In this document: piece after piece, positions 9,801 to 18,264 of the stretch
Layout: the number at the start of each line of letters is the position of its first letter
Numbering within the stretch: position 1 is the stretch's first letter
Assembly (NCBI RefSeq): GCF_030812775.1
Contig: NZ_JAUSTI010000003.1
Span: forward strand, 248,001-312,000
Length of the DNA stretch: 64,000 nt
Direction: 5' to 3'
DNA from: Paenibacillus tundrae
Lineage (GTDB): Bacteria; Bacillota; Bacilli; Paenibacillales; Paenibacillaceae
Made by a program: the position numbers and the translations under genes
The notes under the pieces: generated by a model
Told to the model about the DNA's origin: nothing
Databases searched by the model: none
Seen by the model: the letters and a program-made list of their open reading frames with translations, nothing else

Positions 9801-10055
9801 ACGGATTATATAGATGAAGGAGATTGGATCGGTCTATCGTTAACATGGGTTATCAAGGGTTTGGAATTTTCACTACAAGAACTTGGCGTTGAAATATGCT
9901 TGAAGTATAATAGTATTTCGGTGAGAGACTTCCAATTAGGGCTGATGACGGGAGCAGCAGGCTTAGGTGATGGACGATTACGACTAAATAATTCTGAAAT
10001 TTCTTCTGTTCTATCCTTGGAGATTCCAGTACTTGGTGCGTTGACTGCAGCCTAA
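9801..10055 (+). pseudogene. probable decayed C-terminus of a LanM-type lanthipeptide synthetase
   Basis: An 84-codon open frame without a plausible start or upstream domains. Its last ~40 residues read GLMTGAAGLGDGRLRL followed by SVLSLE, resembling the closing helix of LanM/LanC-like cyclase domains (typically GLMTGxAGxGYxLLRL then PSVLLLE). Upstream sequence has stops in every frame and no zinc-ligand Cys/His motif of the cyclase was found. The most likely reading is a truncated relic of a horizontally acquired lantibiotic locus. The short ORF starting at 9861 is part of this fragment, not a functional gene. Recognition rests on one motif, hence modest confidence. Confidence 0.42.
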
Positions 10056-10063
10056 AAAACTTC

Positions 10064-10093
10064 TTGGTATTTAATGAAGAATAATGTTATTCT
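10064..10093 (+). promoter_or_regulatory. possible sigma-A promoter of rseP
   Basis: TTGGTA (10064-10069), 18-nt spacer, TATTCT (10088-10093), placed after a strong terminator and a pseudogene, so rseP-proS needs its own promoter near here. Confidence 0.4.
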
Positions 10094-10127
10094 AGAGCAT
10101 GCATAATAAGTTAAGGAGGTGTAGTGT

Positions 10128-11402
10128 TTGTTGGAGACTCTTAAAATCGCGTTCTATATATTCATGATGTTCTTTGTTATTGTAGCCATTCATGAATGGG
10201 GCCACTATTATTTTGCGAAGCGCGCTGGTATTTTGGTTCGTGAATTTGCAATTGGATTTGGTCCTAAAATGTTTTCATATAAGAAGGGTGAAACTCAGTT
10301 CACGTTCCGTCTGCTTCCTTTTGGTGGGTATGCAAGAATGGCAGGTGAAGATCCGGATACTACGGGGATTGATGTAGGACAAACGATATGTGTTAGAATT
10401 AAGGACGATAAGGTTGAGAAAATCTTCACGAGCAATCTTGAAAAGTACAAGAATGTAATCAAAGGTGAAGTTTTGCAAATAGACCTGGAAACAGCTCTTA
10501 AACTTGAACTTGATGTTGACGGCGAGCGCATGACCTATGATGTTCATCCTCAGGCTGTTATTGTGAACAAAAATGCTAGTATGCAAATTGCACCTAAAGA
10601 TCGTTGGTTTAGCAGTAAAACCGTTGGACAGCGATCATTGGCTATTTTTGCCGGTCCGATGATGAACTTTATTCTAGCATTTGTATTGTTTGCGATATTT
10701 GTTCAAGTAAGCGGTGTTCCTGTCGAGAATCCCTCCTACATAAAAATAGCTGATGTATCAGCAAACACGCCTGCGGAGAAGGCTGGATTTAAAGAGGGAG
10801 ATATCATTAAGAGTATTAATGGTACGCCGGTTGGCATTGACCAACAACAAGTCATTGCTTCTATCTCTGAGTCAAAAGACAAGGCAATGAACTGGACAGT
10901 GATTCGTGATGGGAAGGAACTTGACGTTGCAGTTACTCCAACATCACTACCAGGCCAGGAAGGCGGCAAAGTAGGGATCTCACTAGGATTTCCTACGAGA
11001 CAAGCTGGATTTGTGGAAACCTTCACATTATCTGGTAAATATACGATTGAAACATCCAAATTAATTTTCAAAGGCCTTCAACAGCTCGTACAAAACTTCG
11101 CTCTTGATGATATTGGTGGCCCAGTCAGAACCATCGAGTTAACGGGAGAGATCGCAAAATCCGGGTTGGATCGTTTATTATACTGGAGTGCAATGATCAG
11201 TATTAATCTAGGAATTTTCAACCTATTGCCGATTCCGGCATTGGATGGCAGCCGCCTTGTATTTTTGGGGATTGAAGCTCTGCGTGGCAGACCGGTTGAC
11301 CCGAATCGAGAAGGCATGGTTCACTTTATTGGATTTGCGATGTTGTTTGTACTGATGCTTGCTGTAACATATAATGATATACTACGTTTAATTAACGGAT
11401 AA
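10128..11402 (+). CDS. rseP: RIP metalloprotease RseP/RasP
   Basis: 424-residue site-2-type intramembrane zinc protease, which in Bacilli clips anti-sigma factors and signal-peptide remnants. Visible: HEWGH zinc motif at residues 22-26 in the first membrane helix, a PDZ domain (about 190-275, VSANTPAEKAGFKEGDIIKS), and the third-ligand motif LLPIPALDGSRL in a C-terminal helix. AAGGAGGT precedes tandem TTG codons (10128 and 10131); the first has the better spacing. The N-terminal cytosolic insertion (about 75-165) is larger than in some homologues. Confidence 0.95.
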   Translation: MLETLKIAFYIFMMFFVIVAIHEWGHYYFAKRAGILVREFAIGFGPKMFSYKKGETQFTFRLLPFGGYARMAGEDPDTTGIDVGQTICVRIKDDKVEKIFTSNLEKYKNVIKGEVLQIDLETALKLELDVDGERMTYDVHPQAVIVNKNASMQIAPKDRWFSSKTVGQRSLAIFAGPMMNFILAFVLFAIFVQVSGVPVENPSYIKIADVSANTPAEKAGFKEGDIIKSINGTPVGIDQQQVIASISESKDKAMNWTVIRDGKELDVAVTPTSLPGQEGGKVGISLGFPTRQAGFVETFTLSGKYTIETSKLIFKGLQQLVQNFALDDIGGPVRTIELTGEIAKSGLDRLLYWSAMISINLGIFNLLPIPALDGSRLVFLGIEALRGRPVDPNREGMVHFIGFAMLFVLMLAVTYNDILRLING

Positions 11403-11410
11403 TATGGTTT

Positions 11411-11439
11411 GACTATCTTCTGATAAGTCGAAGGTAGTC
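11411..11439 (+). other. intercistronic hairpin without U-tract (rseP-proS)
   Basis: 10-bp stem GACTATCTTC (11411-11420) / GAAGGTAGTC (11430-11439) with one T-G pair and a 9-nt loop, located just before the proS ribosome site. There is no T-run. Confidence 0.65.
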
Positions 11440-11463
11440 GTAATGGGAGGACGCTGGAGTCTT

Positions 11464-12918
11464 ATGTCAAAGGAAAATGAAAAACAGTTTGTAACTGAAA
11501 TTACACCACAGAGTGAAGATTTCTCTCGTTGGTACATTGATGTAATCAAAAAAGCAGATCTGATGGATTACTCTCCAGTTCGTGGGTGTATTGTTTTTAA
11601 ACCTGATGGATTTGAAATTTGGGAACATATCAAGGACGAGATGGATCGCCGTTTCCGTGAAACGGGTCACCGGAATGCATACTTCCCAATGTTTATTCCA
11701 GAGAGCTTTTTCCAGAAGGAAAAAGAGCACGTAGAAGGCTTTAACCCTGAATTGCCATGGGTTACGGAAGCAGGAGGAGAGAAGCTGGAAGAGCGTCTTG
11801 CAATCCGCCCTACATCTGAAACGATCATTGGCCACATGTACTCCAAATGGATTCAGTCATATCGTGACTTGCCAGTTCTGATTAACCAGTGGGCTAACGT
11901 TGTGCGTTGGGAGAAGAGAACGTTGCCTTTCCTTCGGACAAGCGAGTTCTTATGGCAAGAAGGACATACTGCACATGAGACGGAAGAAGAAGCACGCGAG
12001 GAAACGATGAAAATGCTTGAGATTTATCGTGAAGTGGTTGAAGAATACCTTGCAATTCCGGTCATTACAGGACAGAAAACAAAATCGGAGAAGTTTGCCG
12101 GTGCGGTAGACACCTTCTCAATTGAAGCAATGATGAAAGATGGCCGTGCGGTGCAAGCAGGTACATCTCACTATATGGGTACTAACTTTGCCAAAGCTTT
12201 TGAGATTCAATATCTCAGCCGTAACAATGAGTTGGAGCTTGCTCACACGACTTCGTGGGGAACAAGTACTCGTCTCATTGGTGCGCTGATTATGGTGCAT
12301 GGTGATGATCGTGGTCTGGTGCTGCCGCCTAAAGTTGCTCCTACTCAAGTGGTTATGATTCCGATTGGACCGCCAAAAACACGTGATGCTGTTGTAGGCC
12401 GTGCGGATGAATTATTTGCGGAGTTGAAACAAGCTGGGGTTCGTGTCAAAATGGATGACCGTAGCGATGTACGTCCTGGTTGGAAATTTAACGAGTATGA
12501 GATGCGTGGTGTGCCGATTCGTCTTGAGATCGGGCCACGCGATATGGAAAACGGTGTTTGTGTTCTTGTATCTCGGATTACAGGTGAGAAGAAAGTTGTA
12601 AAACAGGCTAACCTGGTTGAAGAAATTCAAACGATGCTGGCACAAGTTCAGTCCGATATGTTGGCACGTGCACGTACATTTATGTCGGACAACTTCTATT
12701 CTGTAGATACATTGGATGAGATGAAAGAGTTAATGGAGAATAAACGTGGTTTCACGCTAGCAGGATGGTGCGGCTCAGAAGCGTGCGAAGATAAAGTAAG
12801 AGAAGTAACGGGCGCTACAAGCCGGAACATCCCGTTCCAGCCTGCAGAAGAAAAACATACGTGCCTGGCTTGTGGAGAAAAAGCACAACATACCGTAGTA
12901 TTTGCAAGAGCCTACTAA
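11464..12918 (+). CDS. proS: prolyl-tRNA synthetase, archaeal/eukaryotic (type 3) form
   Basis: 484 residues of class II ProRS. Class II motifs are visible (motif 2 near NVVRWEKR...FLRTSEFLWQEGHTAH, motif 3 near ELAHTTSWGTSTRLIGAL). The bacterial editing insertion between motifs 2 and 3 is absent, there is a C-terminal Cys-rich zinc-like module (CGSEAC ... CLACGE), and the protein ends in Tyr, all features of the archaeal/eukaryotic-type enzyme. It occupies the rseP-proS-polC slot where B. subtilis has the long bacterial type. The ATG at 11464 gives MSKENEKQFVTEITPQ; the open frame from 11443 lacks a spaced ribosome site. Without the insertion, mischarged Ala-tRNAPro would need trans-editing. 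Confidence 0.95.
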   Translation: MSKENEKQFVTEITPQSEDFSRWYIDVIKKADLMDYSPVRGCIVFKPDGFEIWEHIKDEMDRRFRETGHRNAYFPMFIPESFFQKEKEHVEGFNPELPWVTEAGGEKLEERLAIRPTSETIIGHMYSKWIQSYRDLPVLINQWANVVRWEKRTLPFLRTSEFLWQEGHTAHETEEEAREETMKMLEIYREVVEEYLAIPVITGQKTKSEKFAGAVDTFSIEAMMKDGRAVQAGTSHYMGTNFAKAFEIQYLSRNNELELAHTTSWGTSTRLIGALIMVHGDDRGLVLPPKVAPTQVVMIPIGPPKTRDAVVGRADELFAELKQAGVRVKMDDRSDVRPGWKFNEYEMRGVPIRLEIGPRDMENGVCVLVSRITGEKKVVKQANLVEEIQTMLAQVQSDMLARARTFMSDNFYSVDTLDEMKELMENKRGFTLAGWCGSEACEDKVREVTGATSRNIPFQPAEEKHTCLACGEKAQHTVVFARAY

Positions 12919-12942
12919 GTAACACAGGCTTCGTTATATTGC

Positions 12943-12970
12943 ATTGAAATTATATAATCATAATTTCAAT
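12943..12970 (+). other. perfect inverted repeat after proS
   Basis: ATTGAAATTA (12943-12952) / TAATTTCAAT (12961-12970), 10 bp with an 8-nt loop and no T-run. AT-rich; it could end or stabilise the proS transcript. Confidence 0.6.
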
Positions 12971-13003
12971 CTAGCAAAAGGATGTTTGCTGGTTAAGGTA
13001 GGA

Positions 13004-13079
13004 ATGAAAAGCTTCTGTCGGATAAAATGAGTCGGTGCCGTTCGGATCGGGGACATTTTTGATTACAGAGGCTTTTCAT
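13004..13079 (+). promoter_or_regulatory. long stem-loop in the polC leader
   Basis: A 15-bp stem ATGAAAAGCTTCTGT (13004-13018) / ACAGAGGCTTTTCAT (13065-13079), one G-T pair, closes a 46-nt domain that itself can pair AAAATG (13023-13028) with CATTTT (13054-13059). It ends 29 nt before the polC start and has no terminator tail. It matches no known leader I recognise. Confidence 0.5.
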
Positions 13080-13107
13080 GCTTTGAGGGGCAACGAGGAG
13101 GAACATT

Positions 13108-16100
13108 ATGAGTGGATTCGAGGAGAAGAGAAAAAGATTTGAATTATTGATGAAACAGACGGATCTTCCAGCAGGGCTCGTAGAGCCATATTTTATGGAT
13201 GGTTGGATTGAACAGGTGGAAACAAGCCGTAGTAATCGAGACTGGACTATTTTAATTGCCAAGGATACCTTGGTTCCTGCTCCGATCTACCGCACATTCT
13301 GCCTGCATATTCAGGAGAAAATGAACCATATTGCCAAAATTTCATTTGGCTTTAAATATAGTGATGCTGTCTTGTCTACAGATATTGTAAGTGAGTACTG
13401 GAATTTGTTCCTTGAATGGGTTGCTCGTGAAATTCCATCGGTTAATGGCTGGATGAGCCGTACCAAATTTGAATGTGAAGCGGACTTACTGCAATTAACT
13501 ATGAGTGATGCAACATCGATGGAGCTTGCGAAGAAGAAGCAAATTGATCAGGCGATTACACGTTTTTATGAAAAGTATTTCCATACACCTCTGAAAGTCA
13601 AAATGCAGGTAGGCCAGATGGAAAGTAACAAAGAGGCATTAGAGCAGTTCCAGCTTAAAAAACAGGAAGAAGAGCGTCAGGTCATCGAGAAGATGATGAG
13701 CGAGGTAGAGCCTGAGATGCCTGAAGAAGAAGAGCAAGGGGATGTCCGTCTGCAGATGGGATACGACATCAAAGAACCCGCTGTTCCAATGCAGGAAATT
13801 CAAGATGAAGAGAAGAAGGTCACCTTGCAAGGGACGATCTTTGGATTGGATCGTAAGGAATTGCGTAATGGTAACACATTGTTTACCTTCTATCTGACAG
13901 ACTTTACGGATTCCATGCAGATGAAAATGTTTGCGAAAACAAAAGAAGATGTCCGAATTCTTAGTTTGCTAGCGAATGGGAAATGGGTGAAAGTGCGTGG
14001 TCGTGTTGAATATGACCGTTTCATGCAGATTCCTGAACTTGCTATGATTCCTTCAGACTTGATTGAAGTAAAGGCACCGCCATCACGTAAGGATAAAGCT
14101 GCTGAGAAACGGGTAGAATTCCATTTGCACTCTACCATGAGTACGATGGATGCCGTGACCTCTATTGATAAGTATGTGAAAACTGCAGCAGAGTGGGGAC
14201 ATAAAGCCATTGCTGTGAGTGATCATGGTGGTGTTCAAGTTTACCCGGAGGCAGCGAAAGCAGCTAAGAAAAACGGAATTAAGATGATCTATGGACTAGA
14301 AGCCAACGTGGTGAATGATTCCGTGGCTGTCGTTTTGAATCCTCAGCCATTGGATCTCAAATCCACTACGTATATCGTTTTTGATATTGAGACCACCGGT
14401 CTGTCTGTAACGCAGAATAAAATTATCGAGATTGCAGCAGTAAAGGTAGAGGATGGCAAAGAGATTGATCGGTTTGCTACGTTTGTAAACCCACACGAAC
14501 GAATTCCTTATAACATTCAGCAATTGACTAACATCAATGATGATATGGTGAAAGACGCTCCAGAACTTGAACCTGTCATTCAGGATTTTGTGAAATTTGC
14601 AGGGGATGGCGTGTTGGTCGCTCATAACGCACGTTTTGATATGGGCTTCATTCAAGCTTCGTTAAAACAACTAGGTATGCCTGAGTTAACGAATCCTGTA
14701 CTTGATACGCTGGAACTAGCAAGATTGTTATATCCAAAAATGAAAAACCATCGTCTGAATACACTCGCAGACAAATATAAAGTGGCTCTAGAGAGCCATC
14801 ACCGAGCGATTGACGATACGATTGCGCTCGCAGGTATTCTCAATGGATTGGTGAATGATGCTGCTCAGCTTAAAGGACTAACGATGCTTGATCGTCTGAA
14901 TGATTATGTTGGTGTCGATCTATCGAATACGCGTCCATTCCATTGCGGAATATATGCACTGAATGATATTGGTAAGAAAAATCTCTACAAATTGGTTTCT
15001 CTTTCACATACGGAGCATTTTAAACGAGTGCCCTGCATTCCTAAATCCAAACTGGTCAATTTACGCGAAGGTCTGATTATCCTGTCTGGCTGTGAAAAAG
15101 GCGAGTTCTTCGAAGCGGTGCTTAATAAATCGCTCGAAGAAGCTGAGGAGATTGCAGAGTTTTATGACATTTTGGAGATTCAACCACTGACGATGTACAT
15201 GCATTTGGTTGATAAAGGGCTGGTAGCTACTCCAGAAGAGATCAAAACAGCAATACAAAAAGTCATTAGTATTGGTGCTAAACTGGAGAAACCGGTTGTA
15301 GCGACGGGCAATGTTCACTATTTGGAGCCACGCGACAAGCTATATCGAGATATTACAATTCACGGGATTACAGGATTTAGCCCGTTGAAAGATCAGCGTA
15401 AGCCTGATGCCCATCTGAGAACGACGGATGAGATGCTGGAAGAGTTCCAATTCTTAGGTCAAGAAAAAGCATACGAGGTTGTTGTAACCAATACGATTGA
15501 ACTTGCTGACCGCTTTGAGGAAATCAAGCTGTTCCCAGATAAGCTGTTTACTCCAATTCTAGAAGGTGCGGACGAAGAAATTCGTAACACTTGCTATAAT
15601 ACGGCCAAGTCCATCTATGGAGAAGAGCTACCAGAGGTCATTATCGCACGTTTGGAAAAAGAACTGATTCCGATTATTAAATACGGTTTCTCTGCCAACT
15701 ATCTCATATCGGAACGGCTGGTTAAAAAGTCGAACCAAGATGGTTATCTTGTAGGTTCTCGGGGCTCGGTTGGTTCATCAGTTGTTGCTACATTCCTCGG
15801 CATCTCTGAGGTTAATCCATTACCTGCGCACTATATCTGTGTGAATTCGGAATGTAAACACAGTGAATGGTTCCTTGACGGTAGTGTACGGAGCGGGTTC
15901 GACCTTCCTGCGAAAGAGTGTCCGAATTGTGGAAACACGCTGAAGGGTGAGGGTCAAGATATCCCGTTTGAGACATTCCTCGGATTTAAAGGCGACAAAG
16001 TTCCCGATATCGACTTGAACTTCTCAGGTGACTATCAGCCACACGCTCATAACTATACCAAGGTGTTATTTAGTGAGAAGAGTGTATTCCGTGCGGGAAC

Positions 16101-17427
16101 CATCGGAACCGTAGCTGAGAAAACTGCATTTGGGTTTGCCAAGAAATACGAGGAAGAGCATCATAAGAAGTGGCGCGGCGCCGAGCTGAATCGATTAGCT
16201 TCAGGATGTACGGGCGTAAAACGGAGTACTGGACAGCATCCCGGCGGGATCGTCGTCGTACCCGATTACATTGAAGTAGAAGATGTAACCCCGGTACAAT
16301 ACCCGGCAGATGATGTTACCGCAGAGTGGAAAACGACGCACTTTGACTATCACGCTTTTGAAGAAAACCTGTTGAAGCTCGATATCTTGGGTCACGATGA
16401 TCCAACGATGATGCGGATGCTGCAGGATCTGACAGGAATCGATCCAACCACAATTCCTATGAATGATCCGAAAGTCATGAGTATGTTCAACTCTACGGAA
16501 GCTCTTGGCGTAACGCCTGAACAGATTCGTTCCCCTGTTGCCACATTTGGAGTACCGGAGATGGGAACGAAATTTGTACGTCAAATGTTAGTTGAATCTC
16601 AGCCTACTTCGTTTGCCGATTTGCTGCAGATATCTGGTCTGTCTCACGGAACGGGAGTATGGTTAGGTAACGCACAAGATCTCATCAAAAACGGAACATG
16701 TAATATCAAAACCGTAATTGGTTGTCGGGATGATATCATGTTGTTCCTCATTTATAAGGCCGGTATGGATGCAAGTCTGGCATTTAAAATTACGGAAAGT
16801 GTACGTAAGGGTAGAGGTTTGCCGCAAGAATGGATCGATGAGATGAAAAATTGCAAAGTACCGCAATGGTACATTGATTCTTGTCTTAAGATCCAGTACA
16901 TGTTCCCTAAAGCCCATGCGGCTGCTTATGTCATTTCCGCAGTTCGTACTGCTTTCTTCAAGCTATATCACCCAATCGAATATTATGCGACATACTTCAC
17001 AGTACGTGCAGATGAATTTGACATTGGACTGGTATGTCAGGGGTATGAAGCGATCTATAAGAAGATCGTAGAAATTGAACAATTAGGCTTCCAAGCACCA
17101 CCAAAAGAAAAAAATATGCTACCAATTCTCGAAATGGCGCTAGAGATGACGGCTCGTGGGTTCTCGCTGAAGCCAATCGATCTGTATCGTTCTGAAGCGA
17201 CTAAATTTATCGTAGATGGCAACTCATTGGTTCCTCCATTTTCCGCTTTGGCTGGAATTGGTGACAATGCTGCGCGTAATATCGCAGGTGCCAGAGAACA
17301 TGGCGAGTTCCTGTCGATTGAGGACTTCCAGCAGAAGTCTAAAGCGTCTAAAACGATTGTAGAGCTGCTGTCTAATATGGGTTGTTTCCGGGGTCTTCCT
17401 GAGAGCAATCAACTATCTCTTTTCTAA
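13108..17427 (+). CDS. polC: DNA polymerase III alpha subunit, PolC type
   Basis: 1439 residues, the Gram-positive replicative polymerase with built-in proofreading. In order: N-terminal region, OB-fold (about 235-330), PHP domain starting VEFHLHSTMSTMDA (about 338), an inserted DEDD exonuclease (VFDIETTGL near 425; HNARFDMGF near 510), the rest of PHP, a zinc-binding Cys cluster (CVNSECKH ... CPNC, about 910-945), polymerase core with PDIDLNFSGD (about 966), and a C-terminal duplex-binding region. GAGGAGG (13095-13101) precedes the ATG. All expected domains and length are present. Only a weak hairpin (about 17451-17464) followed by T's marks the 3' side. Confidence 0.98.
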   Translation: MSGFEEKRKRFELLMKQTDLPAGLVEPYFMDGWIEQVETSRSNRDWTILIAKDTLVPAPIYRTFCLHIQEKMNHIAKISFGFKYSDAVLSTDIVSEYWNLFLEWVAREIPSVNGWMSRTKFECEADLLQLTMSDATSMELAKKKQIDQAITRFYEKYFHTPLKVKMQVGQMESNKEALEQFQLKKQEEERQVIEKMMSEVEPEMPEEEEQGDVRLQMGYDIKEPAVPMQEIQDEEKKVTLQGTIFGLDRKELRNGNTLFTFYLTDFTDSMQMKMFAKTKEDVRILSLLANGKWVKVRGRVEYDRFMQIPELAMIPSDLIEVKAPPSRKDKAAEKRVEFHLHSTMSTMDAVTSIDKYVKTAAEWGHKAIAVSDHGGVQVYPEAAKAAKKNGIKMIYGLEANVVNDSVAVVLNPQPLDLKSTTYIVFDIETTGLSVTQNKIIEIAAVKVEDGKEIDRFATFVNPHERIPYNIQQLTNINDDMVKDAPELEPVIQDFVKFAGDGVLVAHNARFDMGFIQASLKQLGMPELTNPVLDTLELARLLYPKMKNHRLNTLADKYKVALESHHRAIDDTIALAGILNGLVNDAAQLKGLTMLDRLNDYVGVDLSNTRPFHCGIYALNDIGKKNLYKLVSLSHTEHFKRVPCIPKSKLVNLREGLIILSGCEKGEFFEAVLNKSLEEAEEIAEFYDILEIQPLTMYMHLVDKGLVATPEEIKTAIQKVISIGAKLEKPVVATGNVHYLEPRDKLYRDITIHGITGFSPLKDQRKPDAHLRTTDEMLEEFQFLGQEKAYEVVVTNTIELADRFEEIKLFPDKLFTPILEGADEEIRNTCYNTAKSIYGEELPEVIIARLEKELIPIIKYGFSANYLISERLVKKSNQDGYLVGSRGSVGSSVVATFLGISEVNPLPAHYICVNSECKHSEWFLDGSVRSGFDLPAKECPNCGNTLKGEGQDIPFETFLGFKGDKVPDIDLNFSGDYQPHAHNYTKVLFSEKSVFRAGTIGTVAEKTAFGFAKKYEEEHHKKWRGAELNRLASGCTGVKRSTGQHPGGIVVVPDYIEVEDVTPVQYPADDVTAEWKTTHFDYHAFEENLLKLDILGHDDPTMMRMLQDLTGIDPTTIPMNDPKVMSMFNSTEALGVTPEQIRSPVATFGVPEMGTKFVRQMLVESQPTSFADLLQISGLSHGTGVWLGNAQDLIKNGTCNIKTVIGCRDDIMLFLIYKAGMDASLAFKITESVRKGRGLPQEWIDEMKNCKVPQWYIDSCLKIQYMFPKAHAAAYVISAVRTAFFKLYHPIEYYATYFTVRADEFDIGLVCQGYEAIYKKIVEIEQLGFQAPPKEKNMLPILEMALEMTARGFSLKPIDLYRSEATKFIVDGNSLVPPFSALAGIGDNAARNIAGAREHGEFLSIEDFQQKSKASKTIVELLSNMGCFRGLPESNQLSLF

Positions 17428-17512
17428 TGTAGCTCTTACTGGGAAAGCATGGTTGAAGTCAACTCATAATTTTTTCTTCATTAGTGTGTAATTTGCCTTA
17501 AAGATCGCTTAC

Positions 17513-17541
17513 TTGTCACTATTACCAGACTATGTTATAAT
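17513..17541 (+). promoter_or_regulatory. sigma-A promoter of the rimP-nusA-infB operon
   Basis: TTGTCA (17513-17518), exact 17-nt spacer, consensus TATAAT (17536-17541). It predicts a leader of about 130 nt. Confidence 0.9.
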
Positions 17542-17573
17542 TTTTGAAGTGAACGAGATAGTACGAATTTCTG

Positions 17574-17595
17574 AAGAGTGGGGAAACCCACTCTT
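17574..17595 (+). promoter_or_regulatory. GNRA-capped hairpin in the rimP leader
   Basis: 9-bp stem AAGAGTGGG (17574-17582) / CCCACTCTT (17587-17595) closed by a GAAA tetraloop, followed by a weak T-rich run. A second hairpin CCAGC/GCTGG lies at 17637-17652. This could be an attenuator or a protein-binding leader for an operon that encodes NusA. Confidence 0.6.
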
Positions 17596-17679
17596 TAGTC
17601 TTTGGTATACAAGAATCTTGGGTATTTAATCATCTGCCAGCGATGATGCTGGTGTAACCTAAGTTGGAGGTTATCGGTT

Positions 17680-18141
17680 TTGAGCACAACGAACATTAAA
17701 GATACCGTGGAAGAAATGATCCAACCCTACTTGAATGAACAAGGCTTCGAGCTGGTTGACATCGAATACGTCAAAGAAGGCAGCAACTGGTTTTTACGGG
17801 TGTATGTCGACAAAGAAGGTGGCATCGACATCGACGATTGCGTCTTGATCAGCGAAAAGCTGAGCGCCAAGCTGGATGAGAACGATCCGATTCCTACCGT
17901 CTATTTCCTTGAAGTGTCTTCTCCCGGTGCGGAACGTCCACTGAAAAAAGCAGAGGATGTTGCCAAAGCCGTAGGCAAAAATGTGTTTGTAACAACCTAC
18001 GAGCCGGTGAATGGATTGAAGGAATTTGAAGGTAAGTTACTTTCCTTTGATGACGGAACACTTGTGATCGAAGCAGGCAAGAAACAGCATACCGTTTCTT
18101 ATGAAAAGGTTGCCAGTGCGCGCCTAGCTATTTTGTTTTAA
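17680..18141 (+). CDS. rimP: ribosome maturation factor RimP
   Basis: 153 residues; helps 30S maturation. Family segments are clear: [28 protein letters not shown] (about 24-51) and [14 protein letters not shown] (about 76-89), followed by the C-terminal SH3-like domain. TTGGAGG (17664-17670) is well spaced from the TTG start. First gene of the nusA operon, directly behind the strong promoter at 17513. Confidence 0.96.
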   Translation: MSTTNIKDTVEEMIQPYLNEQGFELVDIEYVKEGSNWFLRVYVDKEGGIDIDDCVLISEKLSAKLDENDPIPTVYFLEVSSPGAERPLKKAEDVAKAVGKNVFVTTYEPVNGLKEFEGKLLSFDDGTLVIEAGKKQHTVSYEKVASARLAILF

Positions 18142-18173
18142 GTGCCTTGTTCACTTTATTAATGAAAAAGACA

Positions 18174-18237
18174 CATCTCACGATAACGGCAAGGTGCTCA
18201 GGAGTTCAGAGCCTTTCGCCGTTTTACGTATGAGATG
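18174..18237 (+). promoter_or_regulatory. three-tier hairpin between rimP and nusA
   Basis: Nested stems CATCTCA (18174-18180)/TGAGATG (18231-18237), AACGGC (18185-18190)/GCCGTT (18218-18223) and AAGG-x-GCTC (18191-18199)/GAGC-CTTT (18209-18216). There is no U-tract, and it ends 10 nt before the nusA ribosome site. A candidate control element of nusA. Confidence 0.55.
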
Positions 18238-18264
18238 CCATGTTTGAAAGGGGGATCAACATTC

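Noticed and set aside
9861..10055. short ORF before rseP as a functional small gene
   Set aside because: No ribosome site; it is the tail of the larger remnant frame starting near 9801 that resembles a LanM C-terminus.
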